64,000 nucleotides of DNA, from the NCBI GenBank assembly GCA_027625915.1, contig JANTQA010000023.1:8742001-8806000 (forward strand), in the 5' to 3' direction. Both the position numbers and the translations under genes were made by a program. The notes below the pieces were generated by a model, which made no database searches, was not told the DNA's origin, and worked only from the letters and a program-made list of their open reading frames with translations. Source of the stretch: Anaeramoeba flamelloides (lineage: Eukaryota > Metamonada > Anaeramoebidae). This document shows, piece after piece, positions 47,798-59,663 of this stretch (the first letter of the stretch is position 1; the number at the start of each line of letters is the position of its first letter).

Positions 47798-50700
47798 ATG
47801 TTTTTTCTTTGGTGTTATAAAAGTTATAACAGGAGACAACACGTCCCCATTATTATTTTATTATTTGTATTGATGAAACAAAATATGTATTAAAAGTAAA
47901 ATATCTTAGAAACTTCAAAAATCGTAATATATGAACAAAAATTGAAAAGGTAAACTCATTTATTTTTTTAGATTTGTGGTTTCTTTATACGAAAAAGATT
48001 TTACTAACAATTGTAATTAACAGAAATACAATTTATAATTTTGGAAAAATACTCAAACAACCAATAATCACAAGAAAAAGTGATAATAAACAATTTGTGA
48101 AATCTTAATTATTATCATTATTTTTAATGTTTAAAAATCATTTATCTTGATTTTTAAGATCATTTTTTTTCATTTCGCACAGGCTCATATTCCAGTTTAA
48201 TCAAATAAATTTGTTTGTTTTTTTTTTATTTTTTCAACTTATTAAACAAAATTTTCAAAAATTGTCAATTGAATGCTGTTTAATTGTTTTCAATATTTTT
48301 ATCAAAAAAAAAAAAAAAAAAAAAGTTTATTTGCTGTTAATAAAGAAATTTTATTTTGAAAATATTTTAAATTCTAAGAGCATTTCTAATTCTTTTATCA
48401 AAAACAAGATTAACAAATATTATTGTTTCCAAAATTAAAATACATGTTAATTTATTGAAAATTTAAAACAAGTTCAAAATGATTAATAAATTCAACCAAC
48501 AAGAAAATATGGTCGTTAAGCTGTGACAGGCTTTTCAAAGCGACCATAGAATTTTATATGAAACAAAATTCATTTTTTAAACATTTTTATATTAAGAATA
48601 AAAAAATTGATATTAAAAAAAAAAAAATTAAAAATAACAAATGTGTTACATAGAAAAAGTCACATTAGTCTTGGAGTGGATGTAAGCTATTTACAATAAA
48701 GTGGGGCAAATTTATTTTAAAATATATCTTTTAAAATCAATCTTTAAAAAAGTATTTAAACATCCAAAATCATTAACCATCATTTATTGATTCTTGGTAA
48801 TAATTCAATTTGTTTCTTAGTATTGTATTACATAAATAAAAGATATTAAAATTTTCTTATCTCGGTTTTATCTGATGTTTTTTAGGAGTTAAAATGGGTA
48901 TTTATTATTTTCTTTTTATTTGAAAAAAACCATTTTCATAACTTGTTTAAATTCAAAAAATTTTCAAATAGAATTGAAAACATATAACTACATTTTATTG
49001 TATAAAAAATCATTTGTACCCTTTCCCATATTTCCAGTTTTTTATTGAAATTGGTCGTACATTGTTTTCTCAAAAAAAGTGCTATTTTTTTTTTTCATTT
49101 TTTGGAAATATTTCCTCCATCATATTTTGAAATCAATACATTAGCCATTTATTCAATCGGTATTAATATTAAATTTAATTTGGTATTGTCAATTAATGAA
49201 TACTTTCACTAACAAAGATGATTTTTTATGAAATGTAAAAAAAAATGCCACACTTTTTTGGAAATACCTTATGATTAAAATAAAAAAATTAATCATTAAA
49301 TTTTTTTGTAATTATTTACATAAAAATAATAATCTTTTTAAAATCAAACAAAATCATACAAACAATCAAATTTTTCTAAGAAGAATTTGGAAAATATCCT
49401 ATTTTCTTCAACAGATCTGAATTGAATAAGTTAAATAAACTCCATTTCAAAAATTGTAACTTACCTGAAATAATAAATTGAAATAAATATATATGTTTGT
49501 ATTCAAGAAGCAACTAATTATTAAATCTGATTAATAATTCACTTTTTAAAGTATTCTAAACATATAAAAACCTGATATTTCAAAAATTAAAAAAAAATAA
49601 AACCAAAAACTAAAAAAAAGTGAATCACAATTTTTGAAATGAGCATTACGAATTTTTTATTACTGATCATTCACTGAAAAAAGATTAACAAGAAGATTAT
49701 TTGCCAAGAATTATCTGAATTTTAAAAGACATTACATAGTCCCAATTTTCTTAAGGTTTCTCAATATTTTCGAAGATCTTTTTTTTTTTCCAACTCAACC
49801 TTGAGGATCAAAAAAAAAGAATTTGATGAGAAAAAAAAAATCAAAAAAAAAAAGAACAAAAATATAAATTGAAAAAAAATTAAAAAAAAAAAACAAAAGA
49901 AACACAAAAGTAAAAAACAATAACAAAAAAGCAAAACAAAAATTTAATGAAATGAGAAAAATTGATTCTGATGTAAAATTGAAAAATTTTTTTGATAAGA
50001 ATATGAGATAAGCCCACACAAAACAAGTACCAGTGGCATTATAAAGTGATCCAACATTTTTGGAAAATCGTTTAAAAAGACTAAATACAAAATATATTTC
50101 ATTTTTTTTGGAAATTAAAAAAAATTTAATAGTATAAAAATTTTGAAATAAAACTATTAAATTTAGCATTTTATAATAAAATTTAATAACAGCAAAGAAA
50201 GTGTTTCGAAAAATACAATAAAAAAAAATAATTTATTTTGATAAATTTTTTAATTTTTTTATTTTTCATGTTTTAATTTTTTTTAATTATTTCGTAAAAA
50301 TATTATTGTCTAATATGAAATCTTTTTGTATAAAATTTGAGAAATAAATTATTTTGTTTCAAATTTTGCTATTTAAAACAGTATTTTCTAATTTTTATAC
50401 AAACCCAAGCCTTACAAGAGATGCTTTTTTGATTTTCTGGTGTTGTTTTGATTTGGGTTCTAAATAAGAGAAAAAATTATTTTAATTGATTTTCTTTTTT
50501 ATTAAATTAAGTTATACATTTAAAATTGCTAACTTAAAATCAAAGGAAATGTATAAAATTAATTCTATTAAAAGTTGTTTCTAAAAATTAAAATTCAATA
50601 AACTTAATAGAATTTTCTACCTTATTAGATAAGATGGTAAATTAAATAAACACAAAAAATGAGTTGATTTGTTTTTAACATATTTATATAAAAATATAAA

Positions 50701-52813
50701 AAAAAACCTTTGGTTTGATTTAAATTTCTTGAGATCCAATTTATTCTTTACTTAATTGTTTAAAAACTAAATAAACTTAAAATTCAAAATTTTTGAAACA
50801 GTTAAAACAGTAAAAAGAATAATAACACTACAACATCTTTTTTTTAATTTGAAAATAATTTTAGTATTTGAAAAATATTTTGGTCATTTTTTTCATTTGT
50901 TTTATTCAGTTTTTTTAATTAAGTAATAGTTTAACTTTGATGGATCCCGGAATTTTTTGAATGATTGACATTATGTTAAAGTTGAGTTCTTTTAAAATAA
51001 AAAACATCAAATAAAATTAGTTGGTGGTCTCTCAGCTTTGATAGATCAATAATTGTTGATAGAATTTTTTTAAATTATATTAATAGATTCTTTTGTTGTG
51101 CTCATACTCCAAAATTTTTAATCAAAGTACAAATTGGTACCCCCACAGACATACTCAAATGGGAAACAATGATAGGACTCACACAACACATGATACTAAA
51201 GAGGAAAACTAAAAAAAAATTTAAAAAAGTAGCCTCAAAAAAATCAGAAATTTTGACTTCAACATCATTGCAAAAGAAGATACAGATGAATTAACGAGGA
51301 AAATGAACATAAAAGAAATCTATCACATCACTATAGAATACTTTTTGGACAATATGATTCGGTACACTGGGGGGGGGGGGGGGGACTCAAATTCAAATAA
51401 TCTTTAACAACTCCACACATGTAAATTTTCACCTGGATTCAATAACTTTGAGTTTTTTCTTATTATCTATTTTGTTAATTCTTTATTTTTATTTCTTCTT
51501 TTTTCTTTCTAATTCGCTATTTTTTTTTTCTTCATTTTTTTATTCTTTCCTTTTTTATAAACTTTATTTAGTTTAAAATACTTCTAATGACTGTGCCTAG
51601 GCATTGTCTAGGCATTATTTGAATTAGAAAGGACAAATTTAGTCAATTTAAAATTCTCTCCTTAGCAGATTAAGTGTTTTTTGAACATTTAACCCTTAAC
51701 AAGAAATCCTGTTCTTTCGAAATATTCTTTAGGGTTGCTTTTACAAGTTTGAAATGTTTTATAATTTTGGAGTTGCACTTGAAAATCCTTGAAAGGAGTT
51801 TATTTTTTTAAAAATGTTCATTCAAAGATCTGTTATAAATTTTTATTTTTTTTTGTTTTGATTTTTAACTTTTGGACTTGTGTTTTTTTATCAAATTTCT
51901 TTATAATTAAAATTCTTTTTGAGAAGTGAAAGTAAAATAACACAACAAACAAACACCCCCAAGGTTGAAGCGTAGTCCTTATGGAAAGGTATTATTTTTT
52001 AAAAATTTACAACTTTGAATAAGTGAACTTTTTTGTGTGTTTGTTCTGAAAGCTCTTTTAATAAAACAAATTTCTAAAAGGTATACCACCATTGTGTTAT
52101 TTAAATAAAATTTGTATGATTTGGTTGTGTTTAAAAAGTTATTTTTCTTTGCAAAATCGAATAAATTATCATACCAAAACAAAAGAATAAAAAAGAATTT
52201 TAGTTTTTTCAGAAAAGATCCTAAAGAAAAAAAAAAAAAAAACAAAAAAAGGAAAAAAAAGAAAAGGAAATTTACCAAAGGTTTGTTTTCTTATCTCTTG
52301 AATTTCGCTCATTTCTTTATTAAACCTTTTCTCCCATGATTCGATTTTTTTTTTTTTTTTTATCCCAAGAGGGCTCTTATTTTGCGTTTCTTTGGAGTGT
52401 TTTGGTGTACGGTTCCCACTTGAAAGGCGTTTACTATTTGTTTGTGATCTCTGATTAGGCGAATTTGTGTTTGTTTTGTTTACTTTGGGTTGGTTTTTTC
52501 GTGGAGTTGATCTGTTCTTGATTCTTGTTCGATCAGGCTTGGAGGTCGATTTTGAACGGATTTTCTTTTTTCTTTCAATTAATTTTTTTGGCTTGACAAA
52601 TTCTTCTTTGATGAGCGCACCGTGTTTGTCGCTACACTCAAAATATTTCACTCCTTTGACAGTGCCGTTGTGTTTACCAACAGGTTTGTCATACTCAATC
52701 CCGACATATCGCGAATGACTCGATTTTGGCCTTCCAATCCACCTAACAACACCCTCATTACCAGAGCGATCTACAACACGCTCACCACGAGTAATAATAA
52801 ACCTAGAGGACAT
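46794..52813 (-). CDS. CAP-Gly domain protein with C-terminal coiled coil
   Basis: Two exons: 52813-52276 and 47338-46794 (360 aa), separated by a 4937-bp intron (donor GTAAAT, acceptor ATAG). The split codon G|AT fits exactly, and coiled-coil character continues across the join (EMSEIQEIRKQTF / DTFDEVNQFL). The CAP-Gly domain (about 8-78) has VVRWIG, RYVGIEYDKPVGKHNGTVKG then VKYFEC and KHGALI. The GKHNG motif corresponds to GKNDG, which binds the C-terminal EEY/F of tubulin or EB1. A basic Ser/Lys/Asn linker follows, then coiled coil from about 160 to the end (ALEQIEELKRQIREDQNK, EEYEKIEKELQN). The protein probably binds microtubule plus ends, like CLIP or dynactin p150 heads. No motor or dynactin-specific region is seen, and a missed middle exon is possible. 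Confidence 0.85.
48508..48548. other. GC-rich nested hairpin
   Basis: Outer stem TATGGTCG / CGACCATA (8 perfect pairs) encloses an inner stem AAGC / GCTT with loop TGTGACAG. It stands out from the very A/T-rich surroundings. It could be a small structured RNA, a remnant of a foldback element or chance. Confidence 0.4.
50755..51125 (+). repeat. Dispersed ~400-bp repeat, copy 2
   Basis: Second copy of the 27085-27500 family, same orientation (GATTGACATTATGTTAAAGT, CATCAAATAAAATTAGTTGG, ACTCCAAAATTTTTAATC). It ends where the less A+T-rich patch at 51126 begins. Confidence 0.65.
51126..51384 (+). pseudogene. Decayed coding-like remnant of unknown origin, ending in a G run
   Basis: About 240 bp with clearly higher G+C and protein-like codons in two successive frames (including DILKWETMIGLTQHMILK and DELTRKMNIKEIYHITIEYF). 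The frame is broken and there is no start or splice context. I do not recognise the family; a mobile-element protein or an old host gene are both possible. Sixteen G residues follow at 51369-51384. Confidence 0.35.
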
Positions 52814-53764
52814 TCAATATTAAATTATTTTGTTTTTCTGTTTTTGGAGACAAAGTTTTTTTTATTCTTTTGAAATAACAAAAAAATGATGAATGTTTTC
52901 ATTTTTTTCAGTTTAATTCTTTCATTTTGTTATTTTTCATTTAGACAGAATCTTTTTGGTTTTTGTTTAAAAGAAGATATTTTAACAAACTTATAATTTG
53001 GTTTCAAGATTATTTCAACTTATAGCACACTCTAAAGAACATTAGATTGTTCCTAACAAATAATCTTTTTTTAAATTTTCGAAAGCTTTCCTTATGATCG
53101 TCTAACAAGATTTATGTTCCGAATAAGAACTTTAAATTCGACACAAATGCCCCAACAGTAATAGGTGAAAAGAAGTAGTAATGAAAATTATAGGAAATGT
53201 CAAGGGTTTAGTAGCTCTCTTTTCTTTTATCCAATTCTCTTTTTAGACCTTTTGAGGGTCATAAATTCACCAAAGTGTTGAAATTGTTTTTTTTTCATTT
53301 TTTTTTTCTCTGTTTGAAAGAAAGAATTTTTTCAGGTAAAAGAATAGAAACTTTATGAAAATTCCTATTTTTTAAAAGTCAATTATAATGAAGTTTTAAG
53401 AAATTGAGTTAGAAGTTTTATAAAAAGGAAATTGAATCAAAAATCTTTATTGTGTTTTTTTAAATAGTACCTGTAGACAAAACAAAATCCACTTTTTTGT
53501 TACATAAAATATAAACACAAAAGATTTCAACTTTTTTCCAATTATTTAACTTTCGTTTTTCTTATTCATACACTTTTTAATCTTCTCTTCTTGTGAATTC
53601 TTTTGTTCTTTGATCCAAACAAAAAACAAATTTTAGTTTTGAAATAGAGGAATCAAAACAGTGAGGATATGAACCAAATAACAAAATTTCAAGAGCTTTC
53701 TGGAATAAAATTGAGTGGCAAGTTTCATTTTTTTTCGATCAGTCTTTATTATTTCTTGTTTCAA
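52814..53764. promoter_or_regulatory. Divergent intergenic region between the CAP-Gly and RPS3 genes
   Basis: The 951 bp between the two start codons must hold both promoters. The segment 53280-53340 is T-rich. An upstream in-frame ATG for RPS3 lies at 53669. No defined promoter motif can be named. Confidence 0.4.
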
Positions 53765-54940
53765 ATGACACAAATCTCAAAGAAAAAGAAATTTGTTGGT
53801 GACGGTGTGTTCAAATCAGAACTTGGTGAATTTTTCGAAAGAGAAATTGGTGAAGACGGTTATGTTGGCTTAGATGTTAGAGTAACTGCTTCAAGAACCG
53901 ATGTTGTTCTTAAAACAACTGCACCACAAAAAGTTTTAGGTAATTAACTGTTCCTACAAATTCCAATGTAAATCAAACAACAAAAAAAAATAATTAAAAC
54001 TAAAATTGTGAGGTAACAAAAAAAAAAAAAACAATTTTTGTTTGCTTTTTCTTTTCTTTATCATTGAAAAAAAAAAAAACACAACTTGATAAAAAAGGTG
54101 AAAAAGGAAGAAGAATTAGAGAATTAACCTCTCTTGTTGAAAAAAGATTTGGATTTAAAGAAGGAGGAATTGAATTATATGCTGATCGTGTCGAAAGAAG
54201 ATCTTTGTCAGCTGCCTCCCAAGCTGAGTCCATTAAATTTAAATTACTTGCTGGTCTTCCAGTTAGAAGGTTTGATCTTTCAGAAATTACTTTTTTTTTT
54301 TTTTTTTTTTTACTTTTTTTTGTCTGTTTTTATTTTTGAATTTTTTCAATTTGAAATTCAGAATTTGACTAAATAAGTAAAACGAAAAAACGAAAACACC
54401 TTAATTTTTGCTGTATCAAAAATTCTCAACAAAACACTCAACTTAATTTCTCTTTTCCTTTTTTTTTATTTTTGTCTTCATAACAAAACTGAACTCTTCA
54501 AAAAATAACCTATAAAATCTCTCGGCCATTAACCATCATTCTCTTTCCTTAATAAACTCACAAACCTTTTAAAAAAACCTTTCAGAGCTTGTTATGGTGC
54601 TATGAGATTTGCAATGGAAGGTGGTGCCAGAGGTATTGAAATCACCGTTGCAGGAAAGCTCAGAGGACAAAGAGCAAGAGGTGTCAAATTCCGAGACGGA
54701 TACATGTTGAAAGCAGGTAAACCAGCAGAAGATATGGTTGACATTGCTGTTAGACATATCATGATGAAACAAGGTATGTTTGGTGTCAAGGTCAGAATCA
54801 TGCAACCATACGATCCAGAAGGTAAAATCGGTGTTTCTGTTGAACAACCAGATGTTATCACTGTTTTTCCACCAAAAGAAGACTCCAAAGATATCGGAAA
54901 ACACGCCCAAGACCTTCCAGTTATTTCTGGAAAAAATTAA
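53765..54940 (+). CDS. RPS3: 40S ribosomal protein S3 (uS3)
   Basis: Structural protein of the small ribosomal subunit at the mRNA entry side. Three exons: 53765-53939, 54098-54269, 54586-54940 (233 aa; phases 1 and 2; introns 158 and 316 bp). It begins [16 protein letters not shown], matching the eukaryotic QISKKRKFVADG start. The KH type-2 domain spans about 20-95 with [15 protein letters not shown] and ELYADRV. The C-terminal domain has [27 protein letters not shown] and [18 protein letters not shown], and ends near the DP.GKIG motif (DPEGKIG). Both exon joins restore universally conserved residues (VLG/EKGRR and VRR/ACYG). The tail after GKIG is shorter than in animals. An ATG at 53669 is in frame without a stop but would add 32 unconserved residues, so I use the later ATG. 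Confidence 0.96.
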
Positions 54941-56469
54941 ACAATATCTTTTGTTTTTTTTTCCTCCATTTTTTATTTTCACATTTTAACAAAGATTCTA
55001 ATCAATTTTGTGAAACAAACAAAATTAAAATACCTTTCAATATAGAAACTAATTGTTGTTTACAATTAAATGATGATTAATTTGTAGCGTTTTTTTTTTT
55101 TTTTATTTTTTTGTTTCAGTCGACCATTAAAATGATAGAGCATCATTCCTCGAAATTTTTATTTTATTTATTTTCTTATTTTTAGTAAAATTCCAAACAT
55201 AATTATCTACAAATAAAATTTGTTTCAGTCAAAGTGCCCCAACATTTTTTTCAAATATCAATTATTATTTATAATTAGCCTTTGAAGAACAAATAAAAAA
55301 TAAGTAGAATAAAGTACACATCAAAGAATAGTTGATATATGTATGAAGCAAAACTAATAAATCAATAGATTTTCTAAAAAATTGAAAAACTCAAATTCCG
55401 TCGTTCACTATTGAGAAAAACAACAACAATGCTCATTTTAATCTTCAATGGGAGATCCAAATAAAATTCCCATAGAAATCAATATGATTTCTTTACAATC
55501 ATTTTCACGGTTTTAATGATATTGTAATCACACTTTTTTACTTGAGACTATCGATCTTGCAAAAAAAAGTAAATTAATTATATTTCAAAAAAAAAATTGA
55601 AAAAAAAATAAAGTTAAATGTGAAAAAATGATTTCAATTTTGAAAATTTCCAAAATAAAATTTTTCTTCTAATATTGATTCAAATCCTTTAAGCATAGGT
55701 AACCCACTGATAAAAAATGAGTCTCTTTGACTGGAAAATGGTAAACATCAGACATAAATAAAAACTCTTTTATTTATTACTATTTTCAATCTTTTCTTGG
55801 AGGATAAGATGAATCTTTTGTATAATTTTTTTTAATTTTATTTAAGAAAGATGGTAGTACAGGTAAAAAAATTACTATTAACTTTTTTTTTATTGAATGG
55901 AAGAGAGACAATACCAAAAGATACATTCTCTGTTTACCTCGACTTCTAAACTTTGTTTAGTTATTTCTATACACATTGTAAACTTTTACAATATTATAAA
56001 TTAAAAAAAAAACTTTTCTTGAAATAATTGGAAAAGACAAATATAGAAAATTAAAAACAAATAAGAAATTATTTTTTTGTTTAAAAAAGCAATTATAAAA
56101 AAGGGATAAAAAATAAGGAAAATGAACCAATTTTATATTTAATCATGAACACCCAAAATGAGAAAAAAGATTCTTTTGATCATTTTATTAATTATTTAAT
56201 AATTAGTTTCAATATTCATTTGGGGGTAGTTGTTTTATTTCAATCATTTCTTGTTTCTTTTTGATCTTCTTTTTTTTTTTTTACCATTTATATATATTTT
56301 TTATTTATTTATTTCAAGTAAGTCATTTTTTTGTATTTCGTTGCCCTTTTATTAACAAGTAACCAAATGAAAATTTTCCTTTAAAGTCCTTCTTCGTGAT
56401 ATAAATAAAATTCATCTAGTGAAAAAATGGTAAAAAATCAAAAATTATTATTATTCTTATTTAATGAGT

Positions 56470-56835
56470 TGGCATATTTGGCTATTTTGGAATGTTACAT
56501 TTTTTGGGAAACATAATCATTTAAATCATTTAGAATACCAAATATAATAATATTTTAATCAATTTGAGAAATCAAGATAATTTAGTATAATATATTTACA
56601 TGCGGATTAAAAGACTAGAATCAAAATAATTAAAAAAATGATCTAGAAAAAACAAATTAAAATTATGTATTTCTTGATCTTTTACATAACATTTGATATA
56701 ATTACTTCTTCTTTACCCTTTTATGTTAATTACAAATTGAAAATACCCTTTTTGAAAAATTATTGAGAAGCAAATTATGTTTTATTTCTAAAGAAATTCA
56801 TAAAATGATTTTTATATTCCTATTGTCATTTAATT
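56470..56835 (+). repeat. Dispersed ~380-bp repeat, copy 2
   Basis: Second copy of the 24950-25330 family, same orientation (TTAGTATAATATATTTACAT, TATTTCTTGATCTTTTACAT, TTTATTTCTAAAGAAATTCA). Confidence 0.6.
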
Positions 56836-57592
56836 GGTGATAATCAATAGAAATTAAAAATTTTCAAAGTGATGTCAAAATATCTTCGTTTTGTATAAAT
56901 CATTTATTGAAGTATGTTAAGCAATTTTCAGGTAAAAAAGTACTTAAAAAAAAATTACATTAAAGTATGATGTGTTTTAATCGTTGAAACTAAGATATTT
57001 TTGATGTTTAGACTAAAATTTCGAAATTTTTATTTTTTTTTTGACAAAATTTGGATGGAAATAAAAAAATCACAAGAACTAAGGAAAATTTTTCAAATCT
57101 TGAAAAAAATTTTTTCTAGTTATTTTTTTATTGTAAGTAACTCTACAAGTTTTAATTATATAATTTTCTTACCAAGATTATTTTTTATATAGTGAATATC
57201 TTATAATCCTTTCATAACAATTTAAAATTAAAAATTATCTTTAAAACGCAACAAAGATATTTGAGGTATTCTAAGGGATATAATAATATCCATATCTTAT
57301 AACATCACTGAAAAAGAAAAACAAAAGACTAGCCACTTTACATTTTTTTTTTTCAGCAATAGAATTTGGTGTAATTTTAGTTAATTTATTGGATATTTGA
57401 CAAATTTTATTTAGGATAAAAAAACATCCACCCTTTTATTTTCGAATTTATATATTTTATTCCTTAGATGCATTTGAATATGATATTATCTCATTTTTTT
57501 AATAATCGAATCAAAAAAAACAAAAAAAAAAAAAAAAAAAAAGAAAACAGAGTACATTCTAAAGTTCATTATAAAACTACTCATAATTGTTG

Positions 57593-57594
<2 letters not shown>

Positions 57595-57632
<38 letters not shown>
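57595..57632. repeat. AT dinucleotide microsatellite
   Basis: About 19 uninterrupted AT units. Similar, shorter runs occur at 18122-18142, 27067-27092, 39852-39872 and 41588-41638. Confidence 0.95.
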
Positions 57633-57634
<2 letters not shown>

Positions 57635-58895
57635 TTTTCCAGTAAAAGGGGCCAAGTTATTTCGGGTGATTTATATATGTTTATAGAGTTTAAATCGTTA
57701 TTAAAAGAAAAAAAAAAAATTAGAAAATTTTAAATTGAAAATATTTTTTCATTTTTATATTTTACTTTTTTTTTTATTTTTTATATAGAATTCATTTTTG
57801 ATTTTTTTTTTTATTGTAAGATAAATACTCACGTTGTAAAAATGAGTTATTTTAAAGTTGTTGGAATAGTTGAAATTATTGGAGAGAAATCATTTTGATT
57901 TCTATTAATATTTTATTTTGATCTTCAATAAAGTTCAAAATGAAAATGTAGTTTTTCTCAATAGGCACTAAGAATTGTAATTATTTAATTTTTAAGAAAA
58001 TTTATTGATTTATTAGGTTTATTTAATACCGGATATCAAATATCTGTTTAATATTTATTATAATATTTATTTCTTATTTCTCTTCTAAGGCCAATTATTA
58101 ACAATAATTCATATTTGAAAAAAATGTTGGGCACCTTTGACTGAAACAAAGTTTATTACTAGAATTATAAGAATAAAAATAAAATGTTAGGACTATCAGT
58201 TCTTCAAAATATTAATTAAGAAGGGGTTTTATGTGATAAAAATTAACCCCATTATACAATCTCAAAAAATATCCAATATTTTTTATTTTTAGAGATCTGA
58301 AATAATTCTTTTTTATATACAAAGTGTATTTCGTTTCAGTAGAAATCATTTTGAGTATTTTATTGAACTAAAAATTCAATTTTTAAATTTTTATCGAATT
58401 AAAAACTTTTTAAAAAACCAAGTAATTTTCAACAAATAAAAAAAATCGAAAGAAACTAAATTTTCAAAGAGAGACAATAAAAATAATCTTCAAAAAATCT
58501 TAATCAGCAACAGTGTTAACAGCACAACTCTTTAAATATTTCTTTAGTTTTGGAATATTTCAAAGATGAGAGAAATTATTACCGAATGAAGAAACACTAA
58601 AAATTTAAAATGAGAGAATACCTTTGTTATGCTTGTAAAAAACGTTGGTACTTTCATGATCTACTCATTAAAGAGAAGTAACTTACCCCAAGCATTCGTT
58701 TCTTAAGAGAAATAACAAATTGTTTTCAAACAGAGGAAAACTGAATTGAAAATTTTAATCACTGAAGACTCATTTAATCAAGACTATGTCAAAGATGGTT
58801 TGATTTTTTAATAGTCTGAGAAAATCGTAAATTTTTTAAAAATTTCATTCATTTTTTTGAAAAATTCTTGATTCTTCATTTTTGAAACAATACAA

Positions 58896-58922
58896 ATGAA
58901 GGTTTTTATTGTTTACGCTCAT
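58896..58922 (+). CDS. Candidate first exon of a flavodoxin-fold NAD(P)H:quinone oxidoreductase
   Basis: ATG then MKVFIVYAH, ending exactly at a consensus GTAAGT donor (phase 0). The sequence is the first beta strand typical of the Flavodoxin_2/NQO family (MKVLIVYAHP-x-P-x-SFN), in which Pro normally follows the His at which this exon stops. No continuing exon with PxxSFN was found in the remaining 5 kb. The rest may lie beyond the window, since introns here reach 5.7 kb, or may be lost. Nine residues are weak evidence by themselves; the combination with a perfect donor is what makes it worth listing. Confidence 0.35.
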
Positions 58923-59663
58923 GTAAGTTCATTTGTTTTCATTTTTTTAATTTCTCTTCTTCTTTTCTTCCCACGACATTCCATTTGATCCACAATATTC
59001 AATAAGTGAAAAAAACCCAAAAAAAAACAAGAAAAAGAAAAAGAAAAATTTTTTTCAAAAAGAAATCATCACCAAACCACAAAACACAAAAATTAACTTG
59101 GTTAAAAAAACGATCTAAAGTTCAAAACGGTCAAACTTGAAAAAATTAAGATGGAACCAAAAAACTTTTTTTTATTTTTTTCTTTTTTCCTCAAATATCA
59201 ACAATCCAACCCTTTTACTTTTTTTTTTAAACGACGCTATTCTTTTTAATAAAATGATCTAAAACGGTTTAGAAGATTTTTTCACTCCATAAAAAAAAAC
59301 AAAAAGAATTCTTTTTGTTTTTATTTTAAATCAATCAGAAAAATAATGGGAAATAACAAAATTACAACGAAATACAAGTAATAATTTAGTCAAACAACAC
59401 AAAAATGAGATTACACACTTAAACGTTCGTCAATTGTTATTCATTAAATTCCTTTCTTTTAAAAATATAAAATTAAATAGTAATTAAAAAAAAATTCAAT
59501 CAAAAAGTTTTCAAAAAGTGAAAACTAAAAAGTTTGAATAACTCATCACCAAACTGTTATATTGAGCCCGTTCAATTCTTTTTATGAATACTATTTGTTG
59601 CAAAATAAATGGAACAAAATTTTCAATCCTCTTTCAAAAAAAAGATTTTTAAATCATATAACT

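Larger units (their letters stand above)
47339..52275 (-). other. Large intron of the CAP-Gly gene (4.9 kb)
   Basis: Contains a 30-A run (47766-47795), a GC-rich hairpin (48508-48548), a dispersed repeat (50755-51125), a decayed coding-like patch (51126-51365) and a G run (51369-51384). No internal exon that fits the phase was found. Confidence 0.7.
54941..58895. other. Non-coding stretch after RPS3
   Basis: No supported gene. Holds a dispersed repeat (56470-56835), a right-end-like fragment of the 16341-17840 element near 57268, an A run (57523-57542) and an AT dinucleotide run (57595-57632). A short ATG frame at 58606 (MREYLCYACKKRWYFHDLL) has a Cys-x2-Cys pair but stops after 23 codons and does not splice in phase to nearby sequence. 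Confidence 0.55.

Noticed and set aside
49795-50169. 124-codon minus-strand frame rich in Phe/Leu/Ile
   Set aside because: It is the complement of A-runs; composition is that of homopolymers, and the plus strand is equally Lys-rich low complexity.
53669-53764. In-frame upstream ATG extending RPS3 by 32 residues
   Set aside because: The extension is Phe-rich and unlike any uS3, while the ATG at 53765 matches the conserved N-terminus.
58606-58677. Short frame MREYLCYACKKRWYFHDLL with a Cys-x2-Cys pair
   Set aside because: It stops after 23 codons and no neighbouring splice site continues it in phase; no second half of a zinc-binding site.
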